NCBI GenBank assembly: GCA_900318775.1
Contig: ONLY01000002.1
Location: 62,001-126,000 of the forward strand
Source of the DNA: an uncultured Prevotellaceae bacterium
GTDB taxonomy: Bacteria > Bacteroidota > Bacteroidia > Bacteroidales > Bacteroidaceae
Direction: 5' to 3'
Length of the DNA: 64,000 nt
Below, one piece after another: positions 25,983 to 35,389 of the stretch (within the stretch, counting starts at the first letter, position 1; each line of letters begins with the position of its first letter). The notes beneath the pieces were generated by a model. That model saw only the letters and a program-made list of their open reading frames with translations, was not told where the DNA came from and did not search any database. The translations under genes were made by a program, and so were the position numbers.

Positions 25983-27518
25983 TTAATCGTTGATAAGGCA
26001 CTTGCCTGTCATTTCCTTAGGCTGCTCCAGACCCATGATGTGGAGAATGGAAGGAGCCACGTCGGCCAGCACACCGTTCTGCACTTTGGCATTCTTGTTC
26101 TCGGTCACGTAGATGAACGGAACAGGATTGAGTGAGTGAGCGGTGTTAGGAGTGCCGTCTGCGTTCAGTGCGTTGTCTGCATTTCCGTGGTCTGCGATGA
26201 TGATGGTTTCGTAATCCATGCTCTTGGCAGTCTCCACCACCTCATTCACGCACTGGTCGATGGCTTTCACGGCTGCCTCAATAGCAGGATAAACACCTGT
26301 GTGGCCCACCATGTCGCCGTTGGCGAAATTCACGACAATCCAGTCGTACTTGTTTTCCTTGATGGCAGCAACGAGCTTGTCCTTCACCTCGAAGGCCGAC
26401 ATCTCTGGCTTCAAGTCGTAGGTGGCCACCTTAGGTGAGTTCACCAGGATGCGGTCCTCGCCTTCGAACGGTTCCTCGCGTCCGCCGTTGAGGAAGAAGG
26501 TCACGTGTGCATACTTCTCAGTTTCTGCTGTGTGCAGCTGCTTCAGGCCCTTGCTGGCGATGTATTCGCCGAGGGTGTTCTCTACGTTCTCCTTGGGGAA
26601 GAGGATGTGCACGCCTGTGAATGAAGCGTCGTATGGAGTCATGCAGTAGTACTGGAGGTTAGGGATGGTCTTCATGCCCTGCTCTTCCATATCCTGCTGA
26701 GTGAGAACGACTGTGAGCTCCTTGGCGCGGTCGTTGCGGTAGTTGAAGAAGATGACCACGTCGCCTTCCTTGATGCGTCCGTCCACGTTGCAGTTGATGA
26801 GTGGCTCCATGAACTCGTCGGTGTTCTTGTGCTCCTCGGTGTGAGAGTCATAGCATGACTGCACACCTTCCACCATGTCGGCAACCTCGCGGCCCTTGCC
26901 GTTCACGAGCTGGTCGTAAGCCACTTTGATGCGGTCCCAGCGCTTGTCGCGGTCCATTGCGTAGAAGCGGCCAATGATAGAGGCGATGGCGCCAACGCCC
27001 ACCTCGTCGATGTGCTTCTGCAAGTCGGCGATGAAGCCCTTACCAGACTTGGGGTCTGTGTCGCGTCCGTCCATGAAACAGTGAACGTAGCAGTTCTCAA
27101 CGCCATACACCTTGGCGATGTCGATGAGTTTCAGAATGTGGTCGAATGAAGAGTGCACACCGCCCGTTGAAGTCAGGCCCATCAAGTGCACGCTCTTGCC
27201 GTTGGCCTTTGCGTAGCCGTATGCAGATTTGATTTCAGGATTCTCCAGAATGGAGTTGTCAGCGCAGGCGCGGTTAATCTTCACCAAGTCCTGATACACG
27301 ATGCGTCCAGCGCCGATATTGAGGTGTCCCACCTCCGAGTTGCCCATCTGTCCATCGGGGAGACCTACGTTCTCGCCCGAAGCCTGTAACTGAGAGTTTG
27401 GATAGTTTGCGTTCAAGTAGTCCATGTAAGGAGTTGGTGTCTGCGAAATCACGTCACCCTTTCCTTTGTCACCGATTCCCCAACCGTCGAGAATCATCAG
27501 AAGTGCTTTTTTTGCCAT
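25983..27518 (-). CDS. gpmI: 2,3-bisphosphoglycerate-independent phosphoglycerate mutase
   Basis: A 511-residue metalloenzyme of glycolysis and gluconeogenesis interconverting 3- and 2-phosphoglycerate. The alkaline-phosphatase-fold signature is visible: [10 protein letters not shown] (D11), nucleophile S61 in [21 protein letters not shown] (about 124-134), and the C-terminal metal ligands in [10 protein letters not shown] and [11 protein letters not shown]. Length matches the family. The promoter is the minus-strand TAACTTTG at 27600-27607, giving a leader of about 75 nt. Confidence 0.97.
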   Translation of the reverse strand: MAKKALLMILDGWGIGDKGKGDVISQTPTPYMDYLNANYPNSQLQASGENVGLPDGQMGNSEVGHLNIGAGRIVYQDLVKINRACADNSILENPEIKSAYGYAKANGKSVHLMGLTSTGGVHSSFDHILKLIDIAKVYGVENCYVHCFMDGRDTDPKSGKGFIADLQKHIDEVGVGAIASIIGRFYAMDRDKRWDRIKVAYDQLVNGKGREVADMVEGVQSCYDSHTEEHKNTDEFMEPLINCNVDGRIKEGDVVIFFNYRNDRAKELTVVLTQQDMEEQGMKTIPNLQYYCMTPYDASFTGVHILFPKENVENTLGEYIASKGLKQLHTAETEKYAHVTFFLNGGREEPFEGEDRILVNSPKVATYDLKPEMSAFEVKDKLVAAIKENKYDWIVVNFANGDMVGHTGVYPAIEAAVKAIDQCVNEVVETAKSMDYETIIIADHGNADNALNADGTPNTAHSLNPVPFIYVTENKNAKVQNGVLADVAPSILHIMGLEQPKEMTGKCLIND

Positions 27519-27599
27519 AGTTTCTGTCTGTTTTTTTATAATTGATTATTGATGTAGATATTGCGTGTCCTTCTTGTGTGCTATGCACACATTAGGGCG

Positions 27600-27607
27600 C
27601 AAAGTTA
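27600..27607 (-). promoter_or_regulatory. -7 promoter box of gpmI
   Basis: TAACTTTG on the minus strand, 81 nt before the gpmI ATG. A second box of the same type on the plus strand (27704-27711) serves the divergent GSCFA gene. Confidence 0.55.
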
Positions 27608-27703
27608 CGAAAAAGAAGTGAAAAGAAGTCTGCAAACGAGGAAAATGTGAATGCTTTGCCCCACTTTTAGGTGCGTTGGATGATATGGTTTGCTGAAAAG
27701 CTG

Positions 27704-27711
27704 TACCTTTG
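27704..27711 (+). promoter_or_regulatory. -7 promoter box of the GSCFA gene
   Basis: TACCTTTG ends only 8 nt before the ATG at 27720, so the mRNA would start at or almost at the start codon. Confidence 0.55.
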
Positions 27712-27719
27712 TATCTGAA

Positions 27720-28670
27720 ATGGAACTGATGACACGCATAGACATTCCAGTTTCGGAGTGGAAGATAAAGGCTGGCGCCAAGGTGTTGCTGGTGGGCTCG
27801 TGCTTTGCTGATGAGATAGGAGAGAAGATGAAGCGAGGAGGTTTTGAGGCGATGGTGAACCCATTTGGCACGCTGTACAATCCGGCCAGCATTGCCGCCA
27901 GTTTGCTGAGGAGCATCAGCGAGAAAGAAGTGGAGCTGCCTCGAGTGGAGCAAAGTGGCGCTTCCTGCACCTCTGAACCGATGTCGTCGACGTCGGTCGG
28001 TCGATGTCGACGAGGTCGGTCAACCGATGTCGACGACGTCGTTTTTGAGGATGCGAGTGGCGTGTGGCATTCGTGGATGCACCACAGCAGTTTTTCCTCG
28101 CCCGATGTGGCCACGCTGGTGGAGCGTATCAATAGTGCCACCCATCGTGTGGCAGACTTCCTTCGCCAGGCGGATGTGCTGATTGTCACGCTGGGCACAG
28201 CCATCATCTACCGCATGAAGGAGAGTGGCATGCTGGTGGCTAACTGCCATAAACAGCCCGACAGTCTCTTTGTGAGGGAGCGGATGAACACTTACGACAT
28301 CGTTGACCAGTGGCAGATGCTTTTACAGCTGCTGGAGAGCGTGAATCCCAAGCTCAAGGTCATCTTCACCGTGAGCCCTATCCGCCACAAGCGTGATGGC
28401 TATCATGTGAACCAGCTTTCAAAGGGCGTCTTGCTGCAAGCCGTGGATGAGATGGGAGTGGAGTATTTCCCCTCCTACGAAATCATGATGGACGAGCTGC
28501 GTGACTACCGCTTCTATGCCGATGACATGATTCATCCTTCCGAAAAGGCGGTGGAGTACATTTGGCGACGGTTCCAGGATACCTATATGGACAGTAAGAC
28601 CAAAGATGCGGTGGCGAAGGCCACAAAGGAGTGGACACGCCAGCAGCATAGGCAAATAGTTGACAGTTAA
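27720..28670 (+). CDS. GSCFA domain protein with an inserted palindromic element
   Basis: A 316-residue protein with the family-naming motif GSCFADEIG (residues 27-35), NPFGTLYNP (about 48-56), LIVTLGTA and the late DDMIHPSE segment, typical of the GSCFA family (SGNH-hydrolase-like, no known substrate). Between residues 80 and 110 an Arg/Ser/Asp-rich stretch interrupts the usual domain and coincides with a 92-bp palindromic repeat (27959-28050) that is 80% identical to an intergenic copy at 46482-46573. The insertion keeps the frame, so the gene is likely intact. An alternative start is ATG 27729. The stop lies in a 7-nt-period repeat. The next gene, murF-alr, starts 14 nt on. Confidence 0.85.
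   Translation: MELMTRIDIPVSEWKIKAGAKVLLVGSCFADEIGEKMKRGGFEAMVNPFGTLYNPASIAASLLRSISEKEVELPRVEQSGASCTSEPMSSTSVGRCRRGRSTDVDDVVFEDASGVWHSWMHHSSFSSPDVATLVERINSATHRVADFLRQADVLIVTLGTAIIYRMKESGMLVANCHKQPDSLFVRERMNTYDIVDQWQMLLQLLESVNPKLKVIFTVSPIRHKRDGYHVNQLSKGVLLQAVDEMGVEYFPSYEIMMDELRDYRFYADDMIHPSEKAVEYIWRRFQDTYMDSKTKDAVAKATKEWTRQQHRQIVDS
27959..28050 (+). repeat. 92-bp palindromic element, copy A (inside the GSCFA gene)
   Basis: 74 of 92 positions match the copy at 46482-46573 with no gaps; most differences are transitions. The core is three tandem imperfect palindromes of about 21 nt around ACCGAYRTCG and CGAYRTCGGT, bounded by CCTCTRAAC and its near-complement TTTTGAGG. Confidence 0.9.
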
Positions 28671-28671
28671 A
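28658..28671 (+). repeat. Heptamer repeat at the GSCFA stop codon
   Basis: AGTTGAC then AGTTAAA, followed by a slipped GAGTTAA. The TAA stop of the GSCFA gene lies inside. Confidence 0.45.
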
Positions 28672-28684
28672 GAGTTAAAGAAAT

Positions 28685-31144
28685 ATGTACACGATTGATG
28701 AGATTGCGCAAGTAATTGGCGCACAGAGAAGAGGAACAGCAGCGGCTACCATCAACTGGCTGTTGATTGACAGTCGAAGCCTGTGTTTTCCTGATGAGAC
28801 ACTATTCTTTGCCTTAAAGACGGAGAAAAACGACGGACATAAGTATATCGAGGAACTGTATAGACGAGGCGTGAGGAACTTTGTAGTGGAGGACATCCCT
28901 CTTCCTGTATCTTCGATGGCAGCGGGTGCGCTGGGAGGCTGCAACTTCCTGGCTGTGAAGTCGCCTCTGCAAGCTTTGCAAGACCTTGCGGCCTATCATC
29001 GCAGTAAGCTGAACATCCCGGTTATTGGCATCACAGGTTCAAATGGAAAGACCACCGTGAAGGAGTGGCTGTATCAGTTGCTGTCGCCCGACTTCAACGT
29101 GTGCCGTTCGCCCCGCAGCTACAACAGTCAGGTGGGTGTGCCGCTGAGCGTGTGGCTCATCAGTCCCCACAATGATGTGGCCATTATCGAGGCAGGCATC
29201 TCTCAACCGGGCGAAATGGCCAAGCTGGAGCGTATCGTAAAGCCCACCATCGGCGTCATGACCAATCTGGGTGCGGCACATCAGGAGAACTTCCTGAGTT
29301 ACGACATCAAGTGCGCAGAGAAGATGCAGCTGTTTCAGAACAGCCAGAAGGTGGTGCTGAATACCGACAACGTGACGGTGCTGCATGCTGCAGAAGCGCT
29401 GCCCGAGTGCGTTGAGCGTGTAAAGTTGGAGGTGCGGAATGTGGAGAAGGAGAACGACCGCGCGATTGTCCACTTTGAGTATCAAGGAAGTGCGGGGCAG
29501 TACACGATTCCATTCATTGACGACGCTTCCATCGAGAATTCCATTACATGCTTCTCGACCATCCTCACCTTGGGGATGGGGCTTTCGCTGGAGGCCTTGT
29601 GTGGGCGCATGAGCAAGCTGGAGCCTGTGGCCATGCGACTGGAAGTAAAGGCCGGCAAGAATGGCTGCACTTTGATTAATGATTCATACAATTCGGATGT
29701 GCAGTCGCTGGACATCGCGCTAGACTTCATGTGCCGTCGCCCTGAGACGAGAAAACAGCACAGAACATTGATTCTGAGCGATATATTGCAGAGTGGAGAA
29801 TCCTCTAAAAGCCTTTATTCACGCGTGGCACAGATGGCAGCATCGAGGGGTATTGAGAAAGTGATAGGTGTGGGTGAGGAACTGAGTGCTTGTGCCGATT
29901 ATTTCCCGATGGAACACTATATGTTCCGTACGACAGAGGCCTTGATTCGCAGCGAGGAGTTCAACGCATTGAGTAATGAGTTTATCTTGATTAAGGGCGC
30001 GCGCCAGTTCCGTTTCGACAAGGTGAGCGACCTGCTGACACTGAAGGTGCACCAGACTATTCTGGAGGTTAATCTCAATGCCCTTGTCAACAACGTGCGC
30101 TATTACCGCCGCTTCATGAATCCGGAGACAAAGATGGTGTGCATGGTGAAGGCGAGCGGATACGGTGTGGGTTCGTTGGAAACGAGCAAGACGCTGCAGG
30201 ATAACGGTGTGGATTATCTGGCTGTGGCTGTGGCCGACGAGGGCGCAGACCTCCGCGAGGCGGGCATCACGGCCAATATCATGATTATGAATCCAGAAAC
30301 CACCTCGTTCAAGATGCTCTTCGACTATCGCTTGGAGCCAGAGGTATTCAGCTTTGACTTGCTGGAACAGCTGATACATGCCGCAGAAAAAGAGGGCATT
30401 ACCAATTTCCCCATCCACATCAAGCTCGACACCGGCATGCACCGTTTGGGCTTCAATCCACAGACGGAGATGCCTCGTCTCATCGAACGGCTGCAGCGTC
30501 AGACAGCCTTGGTCCCTTGCTCAGTGTTCAGCCACTTTGTGGGCAGCGATGGCGATGAGTTTGATGCTTTCTCACGTCAGCAGTTCAAACTCTACGATGA
30601 GGCCAGCCGGCAACTGCAAGCGGCTTATCCGCACAAGATTATCCGTCACATCTGCAATTCTGCCGGTATCGAGCACTTCCCCGAATACCATCTTGATATG
30701 GTCCGATTAGGCTTGGGCCTATATGGCATCAATGCGCGCAACAACCAAATTCTGAACAACGTGGCTACGCTGAAGACAACGATTCTGCAGATTCGTGATG
30801 TCCCTAAGGGTGACAGCATAGGCTATTCGCGTCGCACCATCTTGGAGCGCGACAGCCGTATTGCCGCCATTCCTATTGGTTATGCCGATGGACTGAACCG
30901 TCACTTGGGCAATCGTGGGTGCTATTGCCTTGTGAACGGTCAGAAAGCTGACTATGTGGGCAATATCTGCATGGATGTGTGCATGATTGATGTGACGGGT
31001 ATCGATTGTAAGGAAGGCGACCAAGTGGAGATTTTTGGAGACCATCTGCCTGTGACGGTGCTTAGCGATGCTTTAGGGACAATTCCATACGAGGTGCTCA
31101 CCTGCATTAGCAACAGGGTGCAGCGAGTGTATGTTCAAGAATAA
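28685..31144 (+). CDS. Bifunctional MurF ligase / alanine racemase
   Basis: An 819-residue fusion. The N-terminal half (about 1-450) is UDP-MurNAc-tripeptide:D-Ala-D-Ala ligase with the Mur-ligase ATP motif GITGSNGKTTVKEW (about 115-128). The C-terminal half (about 455-819) is a fold-type III PLP alanine racemase with the cofactor lysine in MVKASGYGVG (near residue 488), HIKLDTGMHRLGF, and the catalytic Tyr segment SIGYSRRT. It both makes D-Ala and adds D-Ala-D-Ala to the wall precursor. The fusion is known in Bacteroidetes. The 14-nt gap to the GSCFA gene suggests one transcript. Confidence 0.95.
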   Translation: MYTIDEIAQVIGAQRRGTAAATINWLLIDSRSLCFPDETLFFALKTEKNDGHKYIEELYRRGVRNFVVEDIPLPVSSMAAGALGGCNFLAVKSPLQALQDLAAYHRSKLNIPVIGITGSNGKTTVKEWLYQLLSPDFNVCRSPRSYNSQVGVPLSVWLISPHNDVAIIEAGISQPGEMAKLERIVKPTIGVMTNLGAAHQENFLSYDIKCAEKMQLFQNSQKVVLNTDNVTVLHAAEALPECVERVKLEVRNVEKENDRAIVHFEYQGSAGQYTIPFIDDASIENSITCFSTILTLGMGLSLEALCGRMSKLEPVAMRLEVKAGKNGCTLINDSYNSDVQSLDIALDFMCRRPETRKQHRTLILSDILQSGESSKSLYSRVAQMAASRGIEKVIGVGEELSACADYFPMEHYMFRTTEALIRSEEFNALSNEFILIKGARQFRFDKVSDLLTLKVHQTILEVNLNALVNNVRYYRRFMNPETKMVCMVKASGYGVGSLETSKTLQDNGVDYLAVAVADEGADLREAGITANIMIMNPETTSFKMLFDYRLEPEVFSFDLLEQLIHAAEKEGITNFPIHIKLDTGMHRLGFNPQTEMPRLIERLQRQTALVPCSVFSHFVGSDGDEFDAFSRQQFKLYDEASRQLQAAYPHKIIRHICNSAGIEHFPEYHLDMVRLGLGLYGINARNNQILNNVATLKTTILQIRDVPKGDSIGYSRRTILERDSRIAAIPIGYADGLNRHLGNRGCYCLVNGQKADYVGNICMDVCMIDVTGIDCKEGDQVEIFGDHLPVTVLSDALGTIPYEVLTCISNRVQRVYVQE

Positions 31145-31159
31145 AGACAAGGGGCTGCC

Positions 31160-32503
31160 TCAGAACTGGAAATAGATGAAGCTGACGGGTTCACCGCCAA
31201 ACAAGACGGTGGCGATGAAGAGCAGAAGATAGCAGCTGATGCGCACCCATTGTGAGGATTGCCATCCATGTTCTTTCCATTGGAAAGGGTGGGTGGCATT
31301 TTTCATGCGCCATTCAGCCAGCACCAGCAGGGCGATGAGGAACAAGGGCATGCGGCTGCAAGACGTGGATGACAGCAGAGACAGGTCAAACATGCCCTTT
31401 AAATAGTCGAAGGCCATCGTCACATTCTCAGCCCGAAAGAACACCCAGCCAATGGCAACGAACAAGAAGGCGAGCCGCTTGACGGGCAGGCGGTAGATGA
31501 GGGCATGATAGGCTCCCCATAGCACGAATGTCCAGTTGCTGCCGTGCCACAAACCGCTCAGCAGAAAGACGGCCAGCATGTTCAGTTGCTTTCGAAGGGT
31601 TCCTTTCCGATTTCCGCCTAATGGAATATAGACGTAGTCCTTGAACCAGCCCATCAGTGTGATGTGCCATCGTCTCCAAAACTCTTGCATAGACGTGGCG
31701 AAGTAAGGCTTGTTGAAGTTTTGCGAGATGTGGATGCCTAAAAGCTTGGCGGAACCGATGGCCATGTCGCTGTAGCCGGAGAAATCACCATATATCTGAA
31801 AGGTGAAATAGATGGCACCTAACCATAAGGTGGGCAGACCGACGGTGTTGTAGTTGGCGAAGACATAGTCTACCTGAGTGGCGCAATTGTCGGCCAACAG
31901 CATCTTCTTTGCCAATCCCCACAGAATGAGACGCATGCCGTCGGTGGCCTGTTGACTGTCGAAATGCCGTTGCCGGTCGAATTGAGGCAATAGATTGCGC
32001 CCTCGTTCGATGGGGCCTGCCACTAGTTGGGGAAAGAAACTGATGAAAGTCATGAACTGCATCAGCGAACGCGTGGGAGTGAGATCGCGTCGGTAGCAGT
32101 CGAAAACATAGCCTGAGAGTTGGAAGGTGTAGAAACTGATGCCTACGGGCAGGATGATGTGGAGGGTGGGCACATCGGCTTTCAAGCCTAAGCCTGCCAA
32201 TACAATAGCGAGATTCTCTGTAAAGAAGTTGAAATATTTGAATACGCCTAACACACCGAAGTTCAGCGCTAATGCCAGCGACAACCACGCTTTGCGGTGA
32301 CCTTTCTGCATGGCGTGAACGAACAAGAAGTTCAGCAGGCAGGTGCCTACCATCAGCGCCAGGCATGGAACACTCCACCAACCATAGAACACCATGCTGG
32401 CCAGCAGAACGATGGCGTTCTGCTGCCGCTTGTTCCGTGCGCCCCAATAGAGCATGAAGACAATGGGGAGGAAGAGGAGGTATGTTAATGTGTTGAAGAG
32501 CAT
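31160..32503 (-). CDS. MBOAT family O-acyltransferase (AlgI-like)
   Basis: A 447-residue polytopic membrane protein with about ten hydrophobic segments, the MBOAT signature RRWHITLMGWFKDYVYIPLGG (around residues 270-290) and the catalytic His in SGLWHGSNWTF (near 314). Such proteins move an acetyl or other acyl group across the inner membrane to modify polysaccharides. The gene overlaps the preceding SGNH-like gene by 19 bp, the typical MBOAT plus SGNH partnership. It is the last gene of a three-gene minus-strand operon starting with the GT2 at 34265. The acyl group and acceptor glycan are not shown by the sequence. Confidence 0.9.
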   Translation of the reverse strand: MLFNTLTYLLFLPIVFMLYWGARNKRQQNAIVLLASMVFYGWWSVPCLALMVGTCLLNFLFVHAMQKGHRKAWLSLALALNFGVLGVFKYFNFFTENLAIVLAGLGLKADVPTLHIILPVGISFYTFQLSGYVFDCYRRDLTPTRSLMQFMTFISFFPQLVAGPIERGRNLLPQFDRQRHFDSQQATDGMRLILWGLAKKMLLADNCATQVDYVFANYNTVGLPTLWLGAIYFTFQIYGDFSGYSDMAIGSAKLLGIHISQNFNKPYFATSMQEFWRRWHITLMGWFKDYVYIPLGGNRKGTLRKQLNMLAVFLLSGLWHGSNWTFVLWGAYHALIYRLPVKRLAFLFVAIGWVFFRAENVTMAFDYLKGMFDLSLLSSTSCSRMPLFLIALLVLAEWRMKNATHPFQWKEHGWQSSQWVRISCYLLLFIATVLFGGEPVSFIYFQF

Positions 32504-33402
32504 GAGGTGTGGTTGAGGTGGTCTTTGAGAATGTGGGTCAGCTTGGCTGCACCATATTGGTTGAGGTGGTCGGAGTCGTAAAAGTCATCGTCTGTGAAGC
32601 GTGGGTCGGCTTCCAGGTTAAGGTATTCAATGTTGGGGTAGTCGCGTTGTAGCTTATGGAGCAGTTGTTTATTCTTGGCTACTTGACGTGGGTCCTCATA
32701 CTTCCGAAATTCGGTTGTCACAGGGGTGTTGAGTAGAAGGACTTTAATGCCTCTTTCCTTACAAAAATCGAATATTTGGCGCAGGAAGCCTTCGTTGAGA
32801 TGAAGAATCTCTTCGTTGTGGTAGGTGTTGCCCTCTGCGCGTCGTTGCCCATTGTTCCAGTTGGAGGGGCGTGTTTCTCGTCGGGCGGTGGTGCCCCATC
32901 CTTGCTCGTCACACTTGTCATATAGAGGGTTGATGGTGGAAGCGAGCCTGTCCATGACCCACTTGGGGTGAAGGACTTCGAGGTTGTAGGTGCTGAAACG
33001 TGAGTGGATGTCGCAATCCATGTAGATGCGGTAGCGTATAGCCCAGACGTCCATGTGAGGTTGGCTCTCAAGGTCTTCCCATGCCTGGAAATAGTCGAAG
33101 TCGAGAATGAGAGTCTGCAGGCTGTCCAGAGGATAGTGGTGCAAGAGGTAGTTGTCGTATCGGTAGGATTGGCTGTCGAATGCGAGGTTGAAAGCGTCTT
33201 TTCCCATCTGAGAAGTGCGGATACCGTACAGGTTATGGCTGTGTCCCAGCACGAGTGTCTTCACTTGCCGCGAATGCTGCAACATCCACTGGTGCTTGTT
33301 GCGGGCATCGTTGGGTAAGTTCTCCAACCATACTTCTACAGCTACCATCAGTGCTAGCAGGGGTAACACGAAAAGAAGGATTTTTGTAAGAAAGTGTTTC
33401 AT
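32485..33402 (-). CDS. SGNH-hydrolase-like partner of the MBOAT acyltransferase
   Basis: A 305-residue protein anchored by an N-terminal hydrophobic segment (about 5-24), so its domain faces the periplasm. The nucleophile block is VLGHSHNLYG (S55, residues 51-60), and DSDHLNQYG near the C-terminus supplies the Asp/His pair. This is the organisation of AlgJ/AlgX- and DHHW-type acetyl transferases that act with MBOAT proteins. The start at 33402 overlaps the GT2 stop by 4 bp (ATGA); upstream in-frame codons inside the GT2 gene are not used. The role is inferred from the motif and the 19-bp overlap with the MBOAT gene. Confidence 0.75.
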   Translation of the reverse strand: MKHFLTKILLFVLPLLALMVAVEVWLENLPNDARNKHQWMLQHSRQVKTLVLGHSHNLYGIRTSQMGKDAFNLAFDSQSYRYDNYLLHHYPLDSLQTLILDFDYFQAWEDLESQPHMDVWAIRYRIYMDCDIHSRFSTYNLEVLHPKWVMDRLASTINPLYDKCDEQGWGTTARRETRPSNWNNGQRRAEGNTYHNEEILHLNEGFLRQIFDFCKERGIKVLLLNTPVTTEFRKYEDPRQVAKNKQLLHKLQRDYPNIEYLNLEADPRFTDDDFYDSDHLNQYGAAKLTHILKDHLNHTSCSSTH

Positions 33403-34265
33403 GGTTCTTGCCCTTTCAGAGTAGCGTAGTATCCCAGTTTGTAAACGGAGAAAAGAAACAAAGAGGGCTGTGCCGAGAGCAAGTTCCGACGTAAAAGAGG
33501 ACGAAGAATGCGGAATCCTCCTCGGAGTGCCCAGCCCCATGCTTTATACTTGTCATAGATGCGCGTGAGCGTGATGTGCTCACCGATATCATGGCGGAAT
33601 TGGAACGCTGCCCGTAGCGCTTCTTCTGTCTTCTCTATAAAGATGGCGTTTGTTTCAAAGTCTTTGTTCCCCAAAGGATTGTCAATGCTCGTGATGGTGT
33701 ATCCAGCGGCTTTCAGGTCGAGCCCAAACTGCACATCCTCAAAGCCATAATGGCGGTAACGTTCATCGAACCGAACTTGGTCGGTCACTTGCCTGCTGAT
33801 GAGGAAACAGAATGAACGGAATTGTTCGCTGATGCAGCCATGTTGGGCTTCATAAGCCTTCTCATACTTCCATCGGAGTGTTCTTGTTGGGTCGGGGCAG
33901 GTGTTGGGAGTTTGAATGCCGCCACACACAACATCGTGTGTTTGTCCTGCTTGCCAATATCGTTGAAGGAAATCTTTCCTTACTACTTTGCCGTCGGCAT
34001 CCATCAAGAGCAATACGTTGCCTTTCGAAGCGTCTATCAGCACGTTTCTAATAGCCGAGCGCCCAACATTTTCCTTTCTGATGAGGTGGTGGCAGTGGCT
34101 CAATTCCTCTATCTTGTGATTGGCGATGATGCTCACTTGCGAGCGGCTTCCATCTTCGGCTACTAGAATCTCGTAAGGAATACCCAACTCTTCCGCTTGA
34201 TTGTGCAGATCAGCTACTAATTGGTAGCACGTATAATCTCGTGTGGGGATAAGGATGGAAAGCAT
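33399..34265 (-). CDS. Glycosyltransferase family 2
   Basis: A 288-residue GT2 enzyme: MLSILIPTRDYTCY at the N-terminus, the nucleotide-sugar acid motif in VAEDGSRS, the DxD-like LLLMDADG, and a late FEDVQFGLDL acidic motif. The start at 34265 is chosen because the minus-strand -7 box TATCTTTG at 34283-34290 would lie inside a longer reading frame, leaving an 17-nt leader. It heads the operon with the SGNH and MBOAT genes, so it probably adds a sugar to the glycan that they acylate. Cytoplasmic face of the inner membrane; donor unknown. Confidence 0.88.
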   Translation of the reverse strand: MLSILIPTRDYTCYQLVADLHNQAEELGIPYEILVAEDGSRSQVSIIANHKIEELSHCHHLIRKENVGRSAIRNVLIDASKGNVLLLMDADGKVVRKDFLQRYWQAGQTHDVVCGGIQTPNTCPDPTRTLRWKYEKAYEAQHGCISEQFRSFCFLISRQVTDQVRFDERYRHYGFEDVQFGLDLKAAGYTITSIDNPLGNKDFETNAIFIEKTEEALRAAFQFRHDIGEHITLTRIYDKYKAWGWALRGGFRILRPLLRRNLLSAQPSLFLFSVYKLGYYATLKGQEP

Positions 34266-34282
34266 ACCTTTGTTTTGAAGCA

Positions 34283-34290
34283 CAAAGATA
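34283..34290 (-). promoter_or_regulatory. -7 promoter box of the GT2/SGNH/MBOAT operon
   Basis: TATCTTTG on the minus strand; it decides the GT2 start at 34265. Confidence 0.6.
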
Positions 34291-34366
34291 GGAAAGAATT
34301 GGGAAATGGGTGTTAGGAAAGGGGAATTATTTGCCATTCAGTTTATTTTTCGGCGAAAAAGTAACA

Positions 34367-34394
34367 ATTCCTCATTCCTCATTCTTCTTTCCTC
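34367..34394 (+). repeat. Heptamer tandem repeat, 4 copies
   Basis: ATTCCTC, ATTCCTC, ATTCTTC, TTTCCTC between two divergent glycosyltransferase genes, directly upstream of the plus-strand -7 box. Confidence 0.75.
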
Positions 34395-34406
34395 ATGAAT
34401 AATCAC

Positions 34407-34414
34407 TATCTTTG
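34407..34414 (+). promoter_or_regulatory. -7 promoter box of the GT2/GT4 pair
   Basis: TATCTTTG, 24 nt before the ATG at 34439. Confidence 0.6.
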
Positions 34415-34438
34415 TCACAACACATGCGAGTATGCCAT

Positions 34439-35368
34439 ATGAATATTCTCTTGTCTTTCATCATCCCTGCCTACAATGCAGAGCCATACCTCAAGGAGTG
34501 TCTGGACAGCATTGCGCGTCTGGATATGCGAGGGCGCAGACATGAAATCATTGTGGTGAACGATGGTTCCACGGATGGCACGGCTGACATATTGCGAGAA
34601 TATGTACAGGAGCATACAGAAGTACAAGTCATCACACAAGAGAATCGTGGCTTAAGTGCCGCTCGCAACGCAGGAATGCAAGTAGCAGAGGGAGAGTACA
34701 TCTGCTTCGTGGATGCCGATGATCGTTTGTTTGCCGCTAAAGTTCCTGTGGAGATGTTGGAAAAGCATCAGGCGGATATTTTTAGTGTCAATGCGTTGCA
34801 GGCAGACTATGTGGGCAGGCGGAGTCCTTACCGTCGTTATGTGCCACCGTATGAGCTGTTGATGCCAGCACGTCTGTTTATGCAAGGGCGCAACTTGATG
34901 CCGTGCGTTTGGAGTTATCTGTGGCGCACGGCTTTTCTGCGTGAGGCACAGCTTTCCTTTGTGGAAGGCATGTATCATGAGGACGAGGATTTCACGCCAA
35001 GGGCTTTTGCTCAGGCCCAGACATTCATGGCCTTGAAGGTGGATTGGTATGAACGGAGGTTGCATGCTGAGAGCATTACTACAACGGCTAATAAGACTGT
35101 TCAGCAGCAGAAGATTCGAGATATGGTTAGGGCTTTGCGGCATCTTGAAGAATTGGCTATGGATTCTTCAGAACTTCGTTCTTGTTTGCAGTACAAACTG
35201 GACTATCTGGCAGTAGATACCCTTCGTATGCTGCTTCGTCAGCATCACTCATGTACCTTTCGGCGTGAAATAGTGAAAGAACTGAAAGCAATGGGCTATT
35301 TCCCGCTCCGGTGGCATAGTGAGTGGAAATATGTCTTCTTCAATATATTTACCCGGCTGGTGCTGTAG
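34439..35368 (+). CDS. Glycosyltransferase family 2
   Basis: A 309-residue GT2: LLSFIIPAYNAEPYLKECL at the start, VVNDGSTDGT (about 39-48), QENRGLSAARNAG, and the DxD motif in CFVDADDRLF. An acidic EDEDF near residue 180 fits the catalytic base. ATG 34439 is preferred to ATG 34424 (only 9 nt after the -7 box); a TTG at 34412 lies within the promoter box itself. It is followed after 21 nt by a GT4 gene on the same strand. Probably part of cell-surface glycan synthesis. Confidence 0.88.
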   Translation: MNILLSFIIPAYNAEPYLKECLDSIARLDMRGRRHEIIVVNDGSTDGTADILREYVQEHTEVQVITQENRGLSAARNAGMQVAEGEYICFVDADDRLFAAKVPVEMLEKHQADIFSVNALQADYVGRRSPYRRYVPPYELLMPARLFMQGRNLMPCVWSYLWRTAFLREAQLSFVEGMYHEDEDFTPRAFAQAQTFMALKVDWYERRLHAESITTTANKTVQQQKIRDMVRALRHLEELAMDSSELRSCLQYKLDYLAVDTLRMLLRQHHSCTFRREIVKELKAMGYFPLRWHSEWKYVFFNIFTRLVL

Positions 35369-35389
35369 TTCCTAAGTCTTGTATTGCCT

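Noticed and set aside
28685-31144. Frameshift or assembly error joining murF and alr
   Set aside because: The MurF-alanine racemase fusion is a known and widespread Bacteroidetes arrangement and both halves are intact.
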